A stretch of 64,000 nt of DNA from VFMC01 sp046331225 (GCA_046331225.1 JAXLRF010000002.1:124001-188000), one strand, 5' to 3'; positions 15,951-24,503 are shown, counted from the first letter of the stretch. A program made the numbers and translations. The notes: a model not told the origin generated them from the sequence alone.

Positions 15951-15973
15951 GGGCCGACAGTAGCGTCGGCCCC
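15951..15973. promoter_or_regulatory. Back-to-back leaderless promoters
   Basis: Only 23 bp separate the GTG of the SDR gene (minus) from the ATG of the PhyH gene (plus). The minus -10 is TACTGT (plus-strand 15957-15962) and the plus -10 is TAGCGT (15961-15966). They share the TA at 15961-15962, which is self-complementary. Each hexamer lies 6-7 nt from its start codon, so both mRNAs should begin at the start codon. Confidence 0.65.
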
Positions 15974-16795
15974 ATGAGCTCCACGGCCGACCTCGGCACG
16001 CTCGAGGCACACCGGGCGAACCTCGATCGCGACGGCTACACGATCGTGCACGACGCGTTCGACGCCGACACCGCCGCCGCCCTGCACGCCGACGTGCTCC
16101 GCCTCGAACGCGAGCTCGCGATCGGCCCCGGCACCAACGGCTTCGAAGGCCGAGCCACGCACCGCGTGTACAACCTGCTCGCACTCGGCGAGCTCTACCA
16201 GCAGATCCCCGTGCACCCGGTCGTGCTGCCGCTCATGCACCACCTGCTCGGCGACGCCCCGCTCGTCAGCAGCCTGTCGAGCATCACCATCGGCCCCGGC
16301 GAGACCGCGCAGCCGATCCACGCCGACGACCAGGTGATGCCGATGCCGCGACCGCATCGTGCGATCACCGCCAACAGCATGTGGGCGATCACGGACTTCA
16401 CCGAGGCCAACGGCGCCACCCGCATCATCCCCGGCAGTCACCTCGCCGACCACGCCCCCGTCTACGGCCAGCACTACGACAGCATCTGCGCCGAGATGCC
16501 GGCCGGCAGCATCCTCGTGTGGCACGGCTCGTTCTGGCACGGTGGCGGCGCCAACGTCACCGACGAGCGCCGCATGGGCATCGCGATGAACTACTGCGCC
16601 GGCTGGATCCGCCAGCAGGAGAACCAGCAGCTCGGCATCCCGTTGTCGGTCGTCCGCACCTTCAGTCCCGAGCTGCAAGAGCTCTGCGGCTTCGGCGTCT
16701 ACAAGGGCCTCATCGGCCATATCGACCGACAGACCCCCGCGCAGGCGTTGTTCGGCACCGAGCGCCCGCACCAGATGCTCTGGGACCGCACCTGA
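15974..16795 (+). CDS. Phytanoyl-CoA dioxygenase (PhyH)-family protein
   Basis: A 273-residue Fe(II)/2-oxoglutarate-dependent oxygenase of the PhyH family. The metal-binding His-x-Asp is visible in AQPIHADDQVMP near residue 116. The distal His and 2-oxoglutarate region lie in LVWHGSFWHGGGANVTDERRM near 180-200. Such enzymes hydroxylate lipids or natural-product intermediates. It shares a 23-bp divergent promoter region with the SDR gene, which suggests common control. SURF1 begins 2 bp after its stop. The substrate is unknown. Confidence 0.85.
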   Translation: MSSTADLGTLEAHRANLDRDGYTIVHDAFDADTAAALHADVLRLERELAIGPGTNGFEGRATHRVYNLLALGELYQQIPVHPVVLPLMHHLLGDAPLVSSLSSITIGPGETAQPIHADDQVMPMPRPHRAITANSMWAITDFTEANGATRIIPGSHLADHAPVYGQHYDSICAEMPAGSILVWHGSFWHGGGANVTDERRMGIAMNYCAGWIRQQENQQLGIPLSVVRTFSPELQELCGFGVYKGLIGHIDRQTPAQALFGTERPHQMLWDRT

Positions 16796-16797
16796 CC

Positions 16798-17634
16798 ATG
16801 TACCGCTTCCTCCTCCGACCCAAGTGGATCGGGTTCCACCTCCTCTGCATCTTCGGCATCGTGCTGATGGTCAACCTCGGCATCTGGCAGATGCACCGGC
16901 TGCAGAGCCGCAAGGACTTCAACGCCGAGGTGCGCTCGCACGCCGCCGAACCCGTCGCCCCGATCGAGGACGTCGTCACCGACGGGGTCGACCCCGACGA
17001 CGTGCAGTGGCGCACCGTCACCGCCGTCGGCACCTACCTGCCCGACGAGCAGGTCGTGGTGGTCAACCGGTCACAGGGTGGCTTCAGCGGCGTCAACGTC
17101 GTCACCCCGCTCGAGCTCGCCGACGGCACGATCGTGCTGATCAACCGTGGCTTCGTCCCCGACGCCACGCCCGTTCCCGACGCGCCGGCCGGTCAGGTCG
17201 AGGTGCTCGGCCGCCTGCGCGAATCGCAGAAGCGCTCGGTCGGCCAGCTCACCGAGGTGGAGGGCGACCTCACCGAGGTGTTCCGCATCGACATCCCGCG
17301 GCTCTCGCAGCAACTCCCTGCCGAGGTGATGCCCCTGTACGTCGACCTGCTCGAGTCGACCCCTTCGCAGGGCGAGCTGCCCGACCCGCTGCCCGACCCA
17401 GACCTGAGCGAGGGCCCGCACCTGTCGTACATGATCCAGTGGTGGATCTTCTCGACCTGCGTGGCCGTCGGCTGGGTGCTCGCCGTGCGTCGCAGCGTCC
17501 GCCAGCACCGCCTCGAGCTCGCCGCGGCGTCCGCCGAGACCGACCACCCGCCGGCGGTCAGCCCAGCAGACGGCGCCACGCCCGCGGACCCGTCGCCATC
17601 AGACGACCCCGCAACCGCCACGGCACCCGACTGA
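16798..17634 (+). CDS. SURF1-family cytochrome oxidase assembly protein
   Basis: A 278-residue membrane protein with the SURF1 layout: an N-terminal helix (about 10-29) ending GIWQMHRLQSRKDFN, a periplasmic domain with VVVVNRSQGGFSGVNVVTPLELADGTIVLINRGFVP, and a C-terminal helix at about 216-235 (YMIQWWIFSTCVAVGWVLAV). SURF1 assists insertion of haem a in aa3-type oxidase. The C-terminal ~40 residues are a Pro/Ala/Asp-rich tail. Its last 77 bp overlap the end of the lycopene cyclase-like gene on the other strand. Confidence 0.88.
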   Translation: MYRFLLRPKWIGFHLLCIFGIVLMVNLGIWQMHRLQSRKDFNAEVRSHAAEPVAPIEDVVTDGVDPDDVQWRTVTAVGTYLPDEQVVVVNRSQGGFSGVNVVTPLELADGTIVLINRGFVPDATPVPDAPAGQVEVLGRLRESQKRSVGQLTEVEGDLTEVFRIDIPRLSQQLPAEVMPLYVDLLESTPSQGELPDPLPDPDLSEGPHLSYMIQWWIFSTCVAVGWVLAVRRSVRQHRLELAAASAETDHPPAVSPADGATPADPSPSDDPATATAPD

Positions 17635-18721
17635 ACACACCGGCCATCGCCCGCGACACCTGCGCCGTGGTCGCGTCGACACGCAGGTACGGCCCCCACA
17701 CGTCCGACGGCAGATCGAAGAACGCCTCGAAGAACGCGGCCACGTCGCCCGGGCCGAGCTGCAACAGCGCCGCCTGCCCGTGGTCGTGCAGCGCCCGTGC
17801 CCGCCGCTGGTCGGCGGGCCACACCGCCTGCCACGCCCGCCGCGACACCTCCGCCGGCGGCACGCCGGTCGCGAGCACGTCGGCGATCTCCGACGCCACC
17901 CTCGGCGCCGCACGCAACGAGGCCGTCACCGAGTAGCCGGTCGCCGGGTGGACGTACCCCGCCGCGGCACCGAACCCCACCGTCGGCTGCAGGCGGCTCG
18001 GCAGCCCCGGCCGCATCGGGATGGTCACGTGCTCGACGTGCTCGGCCCGATCGGTGAGGTCGACCCCCAACCGCCGCGCCAGCCGAGCGCGCAGCTCGTC
18101 CGCTGGCATCGGCGTGCGCCGCGCCAACGACGTCTCCTCCACCAACCACCGCCCGCCACCCAGCTCGAGCACGTACACGAACGTGGGCTCGCCCGCCCCC
18201 TCGAACGGCGGCCGCCAGTCCATCAGCACCGACGCCTCACCGCCGACATCGGGACGATCCGGCAGCACCAACCCGTACGCCGTCTGGAACGACACCTCGC
18301 GAGCGTCCCGGCGGTCGAGCAACGAACCCGCCCCGGTGGCGTCCACCACCAGGTGGGCCGTGAGCCGCGACCCGTCGGCGGTGTCGACCGCCGCACCCCA
18401 CAGGTGGTGCTGCACCCGAGTGACCGTGGTGAGCAACCGAGGTGCCCGGTCGAGCGAGGTGCGCAGCCGCTGGTTGTGGAACGCACCGTACGAGCGGTCG
18501 AGCCGGCGGCGGCGCTCGGCCACCACGTCGGTGGCCGACACCGCGGCGAAGGTGTCGGCATGTTCGCCGACCTCGTCGACCCATGCCCCGAACGTCGACG
18601 TCCACGGATGATCGGGTCCGATCACCACCACGTCGAGACCGGTCGCCACGCACTCGGCACCCAGCGCCCGTGCCGCCGGACCGTCGCCGGCGATGACGAC
18701 GTCGTGGCGAGGTGTTCTCAC
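17558..18721 (-). CDS. Lycopene cyclase-family FAD protein
   Basis: A 387-residue flavoprotein of the lycopene beta/epsilon-cyclase family. N-terminal FAD motif DVVIAGDGPAARALGAEC; then VVVIGPDHPWTSTFGAWVDEVGE, typical of plant-type CrtL; VVDATGAGSLLD; and the C-terminal GAAAGYVHPATGYSVTASLRAAP. The family cyclises the ends of lycopene in carotenoid synthesis. No other carotenoid gene is nearby, so its pathway role is unconfirmed. The start is GTG 18721, 11 bp after the MBL-fold gene on the same strand. The last 77 bp overlap SURF1 antisense. Confidence 0.82.
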   Translation of the reverse strand: MRTPRHDVVIAGDGPAARALGAECVATGLDVVVIGPDHPWTSTFGAWVDEVGEHADTFAAVSATDVVAERRRRLDRSYGAFHNQRLRTSLDRAPRLLTTVTRVQHHLWGAAVDTADGSRLTAHLVVDATGAGSLLDRRDAREVSFQTAYGLVLPDRPDVGGEASVLMDWRPPFEGAGEPTFVYVLELGGGRWLVEETSLARRTPMPADELRARLARRLGVDLTDRAEHVEHVTIPMRPGLPSRLQPTVGFGAAAGYVHPATGYSVTASLRAAPRVASEIADVLATGVPPAEVSRRAWQAVWPADQRRARALHDHGQAALLQLGPGDVAAFFEAFFDLPSDVWGPYLRVDATTAQVSRAMAGVFSRVPWRLRGRLMATGPRAWRRLLG

Positions 18722-18732
18722 GCGACCAGCGC

Positions 18733-19701
18733 TCAGTGCGCGGCGGCTTCGATGCGCGCCATGCGACGGAACTGCTCGACCACGTCGGGTGTGGCGTGCG
18801 CCGGGTCGAGGCTGCGGTACACGGTCTCGACGTTGACGGCGATGCGACCGAATTCGCCCAACGAGTCGAACCGGGGATCGGCACCGATCTCGCGAGCGAT
18901 CTCCCGCGCCGCGTCCCACGCGTCGATGCCCGCCTGTTGACGCGCCGTCGCCTCACGGTCGACGTAGTCGAGGTAGTCGCGCACCTGGGCGATGCCACCC
19001 TTGTCGGTGATGGGACCGTGACCGGGCACCACCGTCTCGACGTCCATGCCGAGCATCAGGTCGCATGCCGCCACCCAGTTCGACAGCGGCCCCGCCCACA
19101 CGATCGGTGTCCCGCCGATGAACAGGATGTCGCCGGTGTACACGACCTTGGCGTCGGGCACGACGACGATCGTGTCGCCCCGGGTGTGTGCCGGTCCGAC
19201 CTCGATCAACTCGACGTGACGGCCCCCGACCTCGACGTCGAGCCGGCGCTCGAACGTGCGCGTGGGCATTCGCACCTCGATCCCGTCGAACTCGAACGCA
19301 CCGAAGAACGACCGGAACAGATCGCCGATCTCGCCCGGCGCGTTGTTGAGCGCAGCCAGCATCGCCGGCGGCACCTCGGTCATCTCGTGCGCCGTCGCGA
19401 CGCTCGCGATGATCTCGGCCTGGTCGACCAACTGGTTGCCGTAGCAGTGGTCACCGTTGGCGTGCGTGTTGACCAGCGTGGCGATGGGTGCGGTGCGCGT
19501 GTGCGGCGTCATCGCGTCGAGCATCCGACGTGTCAGTGGCAGGTCGAACAACGTGTCGACCAAGAGCGACGCCCCATCGCCCACCACCAGGCCGGCGTTG
19601 CTCCAGCCCCAACTGCCGTCGGGTTGCAGGTAGGCGAGGCACCCGTCGCCCAACTCGTGCAGCCCCCGTTCGTACGCGTCGTGCCCGTCGGTCGCGCTCA
19701 T
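18733..19701 (-). CDS. Metallo-beta-lactamase-fold hydrolase
   Basis: A 322-residue MBL-fold protein. The metal motif reads NTHANGDHCYGN (H-x-N-x-D-H: the usual second His is Asn in this subfamily), followed by later ligands in GPAHTRGDTIVVVPD and VPGHGPITDKGG. Residues ~230-322 form a helical tail. It could be an alkylsulfatase-like, cyclase-like or SoxH-like hydrolase; no substrate can be assigned. Its start ATG 19701 has GATACT 7 nt upstream, and it probably heads an operon with the lycopene cyclase-like gene. Confidence 0.83.
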   Translation of the reverse strand: MSATDGHDAYERGLHELGDGCLAYLQPDGSWGWSNAGLVVGDGASLLVDTLFDLPLTRRMLDAMTPHTRTAPIATLVNTHANGDHCYGNQLVDQAEIIASVATAHEMTEVPPAMLAALNNAPGEIGDLFRSFFGAFEFDGIEVRMPTRTFERRLDVEVGGRHVELIEVGPAHTRGDTIVVVPDAKVVYTGDILFIGGTPIVWAGPLSNWVAACDLMLGMDVETVVPGHGPITDKGGIAQVRDYLDYVDREATARQQAGIDAWDAAREIAREIGADPRFDSLGEFGRIAVNVETVYRSLDPAHATPDVVEQFRRMARIEAAAH

Positions 19702-19838
19702 GCACCGCAGTATCGCAGCTGACGCACCAGGGTCGGAGGTCCCGGAATCGCGACACGTCCTCCCCTGCCCTCGCCGACCCCGACGAACGCACGATCACGG
19801 GAGCGCAGACCACCTGAACCCATCGCGGGAGGTACCCC

Positions 19839-20318
19839 ATGGACGTCACCGAGACCACGCTCGATCACTACACCGGCATGTCGATCCTCGGCACCGCCGA
19901 GTGCTGGGAGCTGTTCCGCACGCACGAGGTCGGGCGGCTGGCCGTCTCGATCACCAACCACCCCGACATCTTCCCGCTGAACTACGTCGTCGACGACGAG
20001 ACCATCGTGTGGCGGACCGCACCGGGCACCAAGCTCGCCGCCGCCGTGCTCGGCACCGCCGTCGCGTTCGAGATCGACGGCTACGACCCCGATGCCGGCG
20101 ACGCCTGGAGTGTGGTGCTGAAGGGCACGGCCGAGCAGATCGAGGGCTGGCTCGACAAGGACCGGGCCGAGCGCCTCCCGCTGTTCCCGTGGAACGCCTC
20201 GCCGAAGTTCGAGTTCGTCCGGATCGTCCCGGACGAGGTGACGGGCCGTCGCTTCCACGTGACGAGCCATGAGTCGTGGCCGCTCGCCGGCACCCAGTCG
20301 GCCGACGACCCGATCTGA
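19839..20318 (+). CDS. Pyridoxamine 5'-phosphate oxidase-like flavin-binding protein
   Basis: A 159-residue split-barrel FMN-binding-type protein. The signature lies at LFRTHEVGRLAVSITNHPDIFPLNYVVDDETIVWRTAPGTKLAAAVLG (about 24-70), followed by VVLKGTAEQIEG. Such actinobacterial proteins bind FMN or F420 and include nitroreductase-like Ddn relatives; the activity is not determined. A strong ribosome site GGGAGGT lies about 5 nt before ATG 19839, an exception to the leaderless rule here. The gene is followed by two REP-like palindromes. Confidence 0.83.
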   Translation: MDVTETTLDHYTGMSILGTAECWELFRTHEVGRLAVSITNHPDIFPLNYVVDDETIVWRTAPGTKLAAAVLGTAVAFEIDGYDPDAGDAWSVVLKGTAEQIEGWLDKDRAERLPLFPWNASPKFEFVRIVPDEVTGRRFHVTSHESWPLAGTQSADDPI

Positions 20319-20328
20319 TCCGCACGCT

Positions 20329-20435
20329 CGCGGGACGGAAACGCCCACATCGGGCACATCCGTCCCGCGATCACCCGAACGCCGCACCACCGCGGGACGG
20401 AAACACCCAGGCCGGGCAGATCTGTCCCGCGGTGG
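20329..20435. repeat. Two REP-like palindromes, CGGGACG family
   Basis: Unit 1 spans 20329-20369, with arms CGCGGGACGGA / TCCGTCCCGCG (11 bp, perfect) and an inner GCCC/GGGC stem. Unit 2 spans 20387-20435, with 15-bp arms bearing one G-T. Both have the internal pattern AAACRCCCA...GGGCASATC. They fill the gap between two convergent gene ends (20318 and 20440). The same family recurs at 61588-61690. They could serve as bidirectional terminators or be mobile REP elements. Confidence 0.75.
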
Positions 20436-20439
20436 CGCG

Positions 20440-20622
20440 TCAGCGGTCGTCGTCGGGGTCGTCGATCGGCACCTCACGGCGCTGATCGATCGCGTCGCGC
20501 TCGGCTGCGTCGGCCAGCACGTGCGGGTCGATGCGGTCGGTGTCGTCGGCGGGCACGAGGTCCGTCCACGGGCGCTCGTCCTCGGAGGTGGCGGCTTCGG
20601 GAGTGCGGGGGAACTCGGTCAT
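20440..20622 (-). CDS. Small acidic hypothetical protein
   Basis: A 60-residue protein, very acidic (MTEFPRTPEAATSEDERPW..., ending EVPIDDPDDDR). It is likely disordered, with the middle ADAAERDAIDQ possibly helical. Small acidic proteins of this shape are common in actinobacteria, but their role is unknown. The start ATG 20622 has CACTGT about 6 nt upstream. Its stop lies 5 bp from a REP-like palindrome. Confidence 0.6.
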   Translation of the reverse strand: MTEFPRTPEAATSEDERPWTDLVPADDTDRIDPHVLADAAERDAIDQRREVPIDDPDDDR

Positions 20623-20690
20623 GACCTCACAGTGCCCACGGGCCCGGCCGCTCACCACCGCCTTTGGTCACAGCGAACTACGGTCGGGAC

Positions 20691-21563
20691 ATGACCATCT
20701 CGACCCGCCGTCTCGGCCGCACCGAGCACCAGTCGTCGCTCGCGATCCTCGGGGGCGCGATGTTCTGGAACGCCGACGAGGCCACCACAGCGCAGGCCTT
20801 CGAACAGGCCCTCGCCGCCGGCGTCAACCACGTCGACATCGCTCCCTCGTACGGGCACGCGGAGGTGGTCGCAGGTCCGCTCATCGCCGCCCACCGCGAC
20901 CAGCTGTTCATCGGCGAGAAGAGCAACCGCCGCAGCCCCGACGGTGTGCGCGCCAACCTCGAGACCACCCTGCAGCGCTTCGGCACCGATCACGTCGACC
21001 TGTACCAGGCGCACGGCGTGACCTCGCTCGCCGACCTCGACACCCGAGACCAGGCCTTCGAGGTGATCCTGCGTGCCCGCGACGAGGGCCTCACCAGGTT
21101 CGTCGGCATCACCGGCCACGACCTCGGCACGGCCGCCGCGCAACTCGAGGCGGTGCGCCGCTACGACCTCGACTCGGTGATGCTGCCCGTGTACCCGCGT
21201 GCGCTCGCCGACCCGCAGTACGCCGCCGACCTGGCCGCGCTGGTCGACGAGTGCGCCCGCCGCGACGTGGCGATCATGGCGATCAAGGCCGGCGCCTGGC
21301 GGCCGTGGGGCGACCGCGACAAGACGGCCACCCCGTGGTACGAGCCGTTCACCGACGCCGAACGGCTCCACCGCGCCGTGCGATTCACCCTGTCGACCCC
21401 TGGCGTGTTCGCCTTCTGCACGCCCGGCGACATCGGCGTGCTGCCGAACGTGCTGGCCGCCGCCGAGGCCTACGAGCCGATGACACCCGCCGAGCGCGAC
21501 GCGCTATTGGCCGAGGCGGCCGACTGGCCGATCATCTTCCCGCTCGACACCCACGCGAAGTAG
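20691..21563 (+). CDS. Aldo/keto reductase
   Basis: A 290-residue (alpha/beta)8 barrel aldo/keto reductase. It contains HVDIAPSYGHAEVVAGPLIAAHRDQLFIGEKSN (Asp and Tyr of the tetrad; the Lys in GEKSN) and FGTDHVDLYQAHGV, where the His follows the usual LYQxH pattern, then FVGITGHDL. The cofactor is presumably NAD(P)H. ATG 20691 has TACGGT ending 6 nt upstream; an earlier in-frame start at 20664 is disfavoured. The substrate is unknown. Confidence 0.87.
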   Translation: MTISTRRLGRTEHQSSLAILGGAMFWNADEATTAQAFEQALAAGVNHVDIAPSYGHAEVVAGPLIAAHRDQLFIGEKSNRRSPDGVRANLETTLQRFGTDHVDLYQAHGVTSLADLDTRDQAFEVILRARDEGLTRFVGITGHDLGTAAAQLEAVRRYDLDSVMLPVYPRALADPQYAADLAALVDECARRDVAIMAIKAGAWRPWGDRDKTATPWYEPFTDAERLHRAVRFTLSTPGVFAFCTPGDIGVLPNVLAAAEAYEPMTPAERDALLAEAADWPIIFPLDTHAK

Positions 21564-21592
21564 CCGAGGCGCGCCCCCCACCAGGCGCGATG

Positions 21593-21648
21593 CTCAGTCG
21601 ATCGACTGAGAAGAGCCCCTGTTCGGGTGACCCTCGCCGGTCCTACAG
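21593..21648 (+). promoter_or_regulatory. Perfect 18-bp palindrome and -10 of the WS/DGAT gene
   Basis: CTCAGTCGATCGACTGAG (21593-21610) is a perfect 18-bp palindrome 33 bp upstream of a TACAGT -10 (21643-21648), which itself ends 7 nt before the ATG. The palindrome is placed where an activator or repressor of the acyltransferase gene could bind. Its CAGTC core recalls the repeats upstream of the saccharopine dehydrogenase-like gene. Confidence 0.55.
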
Positions 21649-21655
21649 TGCGCGC

Positions 21656-23140
21656 ATGAAGCAACTGAGCGGGATCGACGTCAGCTTCCTCAACATGGAG
21701 ACGGCGTCGGTGTTCGGGCACGTCTCGTCGATGAACATCTACGACCCGACGGGCGTGCCGGGCGGCGCCGGCCTCGAGGCGACCAAGCAGATCATCCTCG
21801 AACGCATCGACCAGCTCGCGCCGTTCCGCCGTCGGCTCGTCGAGGTGCCGCTCGGACTCGACCTCCCCTACTGGATCGAGGATCCCGACTTCGACATCGA
21901 CTTCCACGTGCGCCATCACGCCGTGCCGCCGCCCGGCACTCCCGAGCAGCTCGCCGAGGTGGTCAGCCGCATCGTCGCCCGCCCCCTCGACCGCAACCGG
22001 CCGCTCTGGGAGCTGTACGTGATCGAGGGCGTCGACAACGGCCGCCTCATCGCACAGCTCACCAAGATCCACCACGCCACCATCGACGGCGCCGCCGGTG
22101 CACAGATGCTCGCCGCGATCCTCGACACCGACCCCGACTTCCGCCCGCTCGGCCAGCCCGCGCCGTGGACCCCCGACCGCGTCCCCACCGACGAGGAGAT
22201 GCTGCGGATCACGATGCTCGAGTACATGAAGCGACCCGAGAAGCTCGTGCGGCTCGGCGTGCGCTCCACCCGAGAGCTCGCCGCCGCCACCCGCTCGGGC
22301 GGCCTGCGCGCGATCGCCGACATCATCGCCCAGCCGATGCCCGGCCCCGTGGGCCACCTGATGCGCCAGCGCCTGCGCTCGCAGTACGGACACGACGACG
22401 ACAAGGCACCTGCGCTGCCGCCCACCCAGGCGCCGCGCACACCGTGGAACCAGGCGATCACCCCGCACCGCCGGTTCGCCTACACCACCGTCGCGCTCGA
22501 CGACGCGAAGAAGGTGCGCCGCGCGTTCGGCTGCACGTTCAACGACGTGGTGATGGCGCTGTGCAGCGGCACGCTGCGCAAGTACCTCGAGAAGCACGAC
22601 TGCCTGCCGGACGAGAGCCTGATCGCGATGGTGCCCGTCAGCGTGCGCAGCGGCAGCGAGAGCGACACGTACCAGAACCGCGTGAGCGCGCTCCTGGCCG
22701 ATCTGGCCACCAACGAGGCCGACCCGCTCCGCCGGCTCCAACGAGTGCAGCAGAGCATGACCGCGGCCAAGACCAACTTCGCCGCTGTGCCCGCCGAGAC
22801 GCTGCAGGACTTCACCCAGTTCGCCCCGCCCGCCGTGGCCGCACGCGCGATGCGCATGTACAGCAGGCTGCGCATCGCCGATCGGATGAACCCGCCGTTC
22901 AACCTGATCATCTCGAACGTGCCCGGCCCGAGCTCGCCGCTCTACTCGGCTGGCGCACGGCTCGAGCACTTCTACCCCGTCAGCGCGATCGCCGACGGCC
23001 AGGGTCTCAACATGACCGTGCAGAGCTACAACGGCAACCTCGACTTCGGCTTCATCTCGTGCCGCGAGCTCGTCCCCGATCTGTGGCTGATGACCGATCT
23101 GCTGCACGAGAGCCTGCAGGAGCTGCTCGACCTCTGCTGA
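21656..23140 (+). CDS. Wax ester synthase/diacylglycerol acyltransferase (WS/DGAT)
   Basis: A 494-residue enzyme that esterifies acyl-CoA to diacylglycerol or a long-chain alcohol, making storage lipid at the membrane. It opens LSGIDVSFLNMETASVFGHV, as WS/DGATs do. The catalytic HHxxxDG is present as HHATIDG near residue 141. The C-terminal domain has FNLIISNVPGPSSPLYSAGARLEHFYPVSAI (family PLW/NVPGP region). Length agrees with actinobacterial members. It is preceded by an 18-bp palindrome and a leaderless promoter, and is convergent with the GMC oxidoreductase gene (4 bp between stops). Confidence 0.92.
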   Translation: MKQLSGIDVSFLNMETASVFGHVSSMNIYDPTGVPGGAGLEATKQIILERIDQLAPFRRRLVEVPLGLDLPYWIEDPDFDIDFHVRHHAVPPPGTPEQLAEVVSRIVARPLDRNRPLWELYVIEGVDNGRLIAQLTKIHHATIDGAAGAQMLAAILDTDPDFRPLGQPAPWTPDRVPTDEEMLRITMLEYMKRPEKLVRLGVRSTRELAAATRSGGLRAIADIIAQPMPGPVGHLMRQRLRSQYGHDDDKAPALPPTQAPRTPWNQAITPHRRFAYTTVALDDAKKVRRAFGCTFNDVVMALCSGTLRKYLEKHDCLPDESLIAMVPVSVRSGSESDTYQNRVSALLADLATNEADPLRRLQRVQQSMTAAKTNFAAVPAETLQDFTQFAPPAVAARAMRMYSRLRIADRMNPPFNLIISNVPGPSSPLYSAGARLEHFYPVSAIADGQGLNMTVQSYNGNLDFGFISCRELVPDLWLMTDLLHESLQELLDLC

Positions 23141-23144
23141 GCAC

Positions 23145-24503
23145 TCAGCTCGTCAACAGCTGCGACAAGCGTTCGGCGATCGCCACCACAGGCCAGTGCG
23201 TGTTCGCGCGCGGCACCTGTGGCATCACGCTCGCATCGCACACCAGCAGCCCCTCGTAGCCGACCACACGACAACTCGTGTCGACCACCGTGCCCATCGC
23301 ACACGTGCCGGCCGCGTGCACGTAATCGCCGAGCGCCGCGGCCACCGCGTCGCGGCTGCGGTCGAACGGCACCACGTCGCCGACGGCTCGCATCGCAGGA
23401 TGATCGAGCGCACGCTCGGCAGCGTCGAGCGCACGCTCCATGCGCGCCCAGTCGCGGTCGTCCTCGAGCATCCGGAACTCGACCAGGGGATCGAGGGTCG
23501 GGTCGTCACCCGCCAGCCCCACGCTCCCACGCGAGTGCGAGAACATCAGCGCCGCCATCAACAGCGACAGTCCCGGCATCGTGACCTCGACGTGGTCGAT
23601 CGGCAGCAATTGCAGGTCATCGACTCCGTGGTCGTCGAGACCCGACGACATCGCTGCCACGGTGGCGATCGGCAGACCGCGCACGTCGGCCGGCTCTCGC
23701 CGCTGCAGCGCGATCGGGAACGACGGGTGGTCGTGCAGGTTGTCGCCCACGCCGGGCGTGTCGACGCCCGATCGCAACAGCAACGCCGGCGAGTGGATCG
23801 CCCCCGCCGCCACGATCACCGTGTCGGCCGCGAGCTCGGAGCCGTCCGCCAGGCGCACCCCCACCGCGCGCCGGTCGCGCCACAGCACCCGGTCGACCGA
23901 CGCACCGGCCCGCACCTCGAGGTTCGCACGGCCGCGAGCCGGTTCGAGGTAGGCGTCCGCGGCGCTGACGCGTCGGCCCGTGGCGGAGCGCGTGAGCAGC
24001 ACCCCCGCTGCGGCCGACGGCACGGCCTCGGCCAACGCACGCGACATCGCACCCCATTCGATGCGGGGCGCGCGGTGCAGCTCGAGCGCGGCGCCGTCGA
24101 AGCACGGCCCGAGCTCGGCCCATCCCCACCCGGTGCACCCGTACCGTCCGACCCACTCGTCGTAGTCGTCGGGCCGACCCCTCAGGGCCACCATCGCGTT
24201 GATCGCCGACGAGCCGCCCACGCCCCGACCGCGCACGTACACGCGCGGCGCCTGACCGGCGGCGCGTGTGGCGAGCAGCCCCGGCCACGTCCGATCGGGC
24301 AACGCCATCGCATCGACGAACGACGGGCCGGCGATCGCGGCGGGGGTGGCGTCGGGACGCAGATCGTGGCCCGCCTCGAGCAACGTCACGTGCGCTCCGG
24401 GGTGCTCGCTGAGCCGGGCGGCCAGCACGCATCCCGCCGAGCCGGCACCGACGATCACCACCCGGCCGAGTGATCCTGCACCGGTCGACGAGCTCGTCCC
24501 CAC
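23145..24503 (-). CDS. GMC-family FAD-dependent oxidoreductase
   Basis: A 452-residue glucose-methanol-choline oxidoreductase. FAD motif VVIVGAGSAGCVLAARLSEHPGAHVTLLEAG near 15-45; GMC signature 1 as RGRGVGGSSAINAMVALRGRPDDYDEW; signature 2 region VIVAAGAIHSPALLLRSGV; C-terminal catalytic-loop region VHAAGTCAMG and LLVCDASVMPQVPRANTHWPVVAIAERL. It oxidises an alcohol, perhaps choline-like, fatty or steroid. It is shorter than typical choline dehydrogenases (~530). The GTG 24503 start has TACACT 8 nt upstream; longer in-frame starts are disfavoured. Confidence 0.87.
   Translation of the reverse strand: MGTSSSTGAGSLGRVVIVGAGSAGCVLAARLSEHPGAHVTLLEAGHDLRPDATPAAIAGPSFVDAMALPDRTWPGLLATRAAGQAPRVYVRGRGVGGSSAINAMVALRGRPDDYDEWVGRYGCTGWGWAELGPCFDGAALELHRAPRIEWGAMSRALAEAVPSAAAGVLLTRSATGRRVSAADAYLEPARGRANLEVRAGASVDRVLWRDRRAVGVRLADGSELAADTVIVAAGAIHSPALLLRSGVDTPGVGDNLHDHPSFPIALQRREPADVRGLPIATVAAMSSGLDDHGVDDLQLLPIDHVEVTMPGLSLLMAALMFSHSRGSVGLAGDDPTLDPLVEFRMLEDDRDWARMERALDAAERALDHPAMRAVGDVVPFDRSRDAVAAALGDYVHAAGTCAMGTVVDTSCRVVGYEGLLVCDASVMPQVPRANTHWPVVAIAERLSQLLTS

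Noticed and set aside
20531..21655. Extension of the WS/DGAT frame 1.1 kb upstream across the aldo/keto reductase
   Set aside because: The upstream part is an Arg/Pro-rich shadow of the reductase; the family N-terminus (LSGIDVSFL) begins just after ATG 21656, next to a -10.
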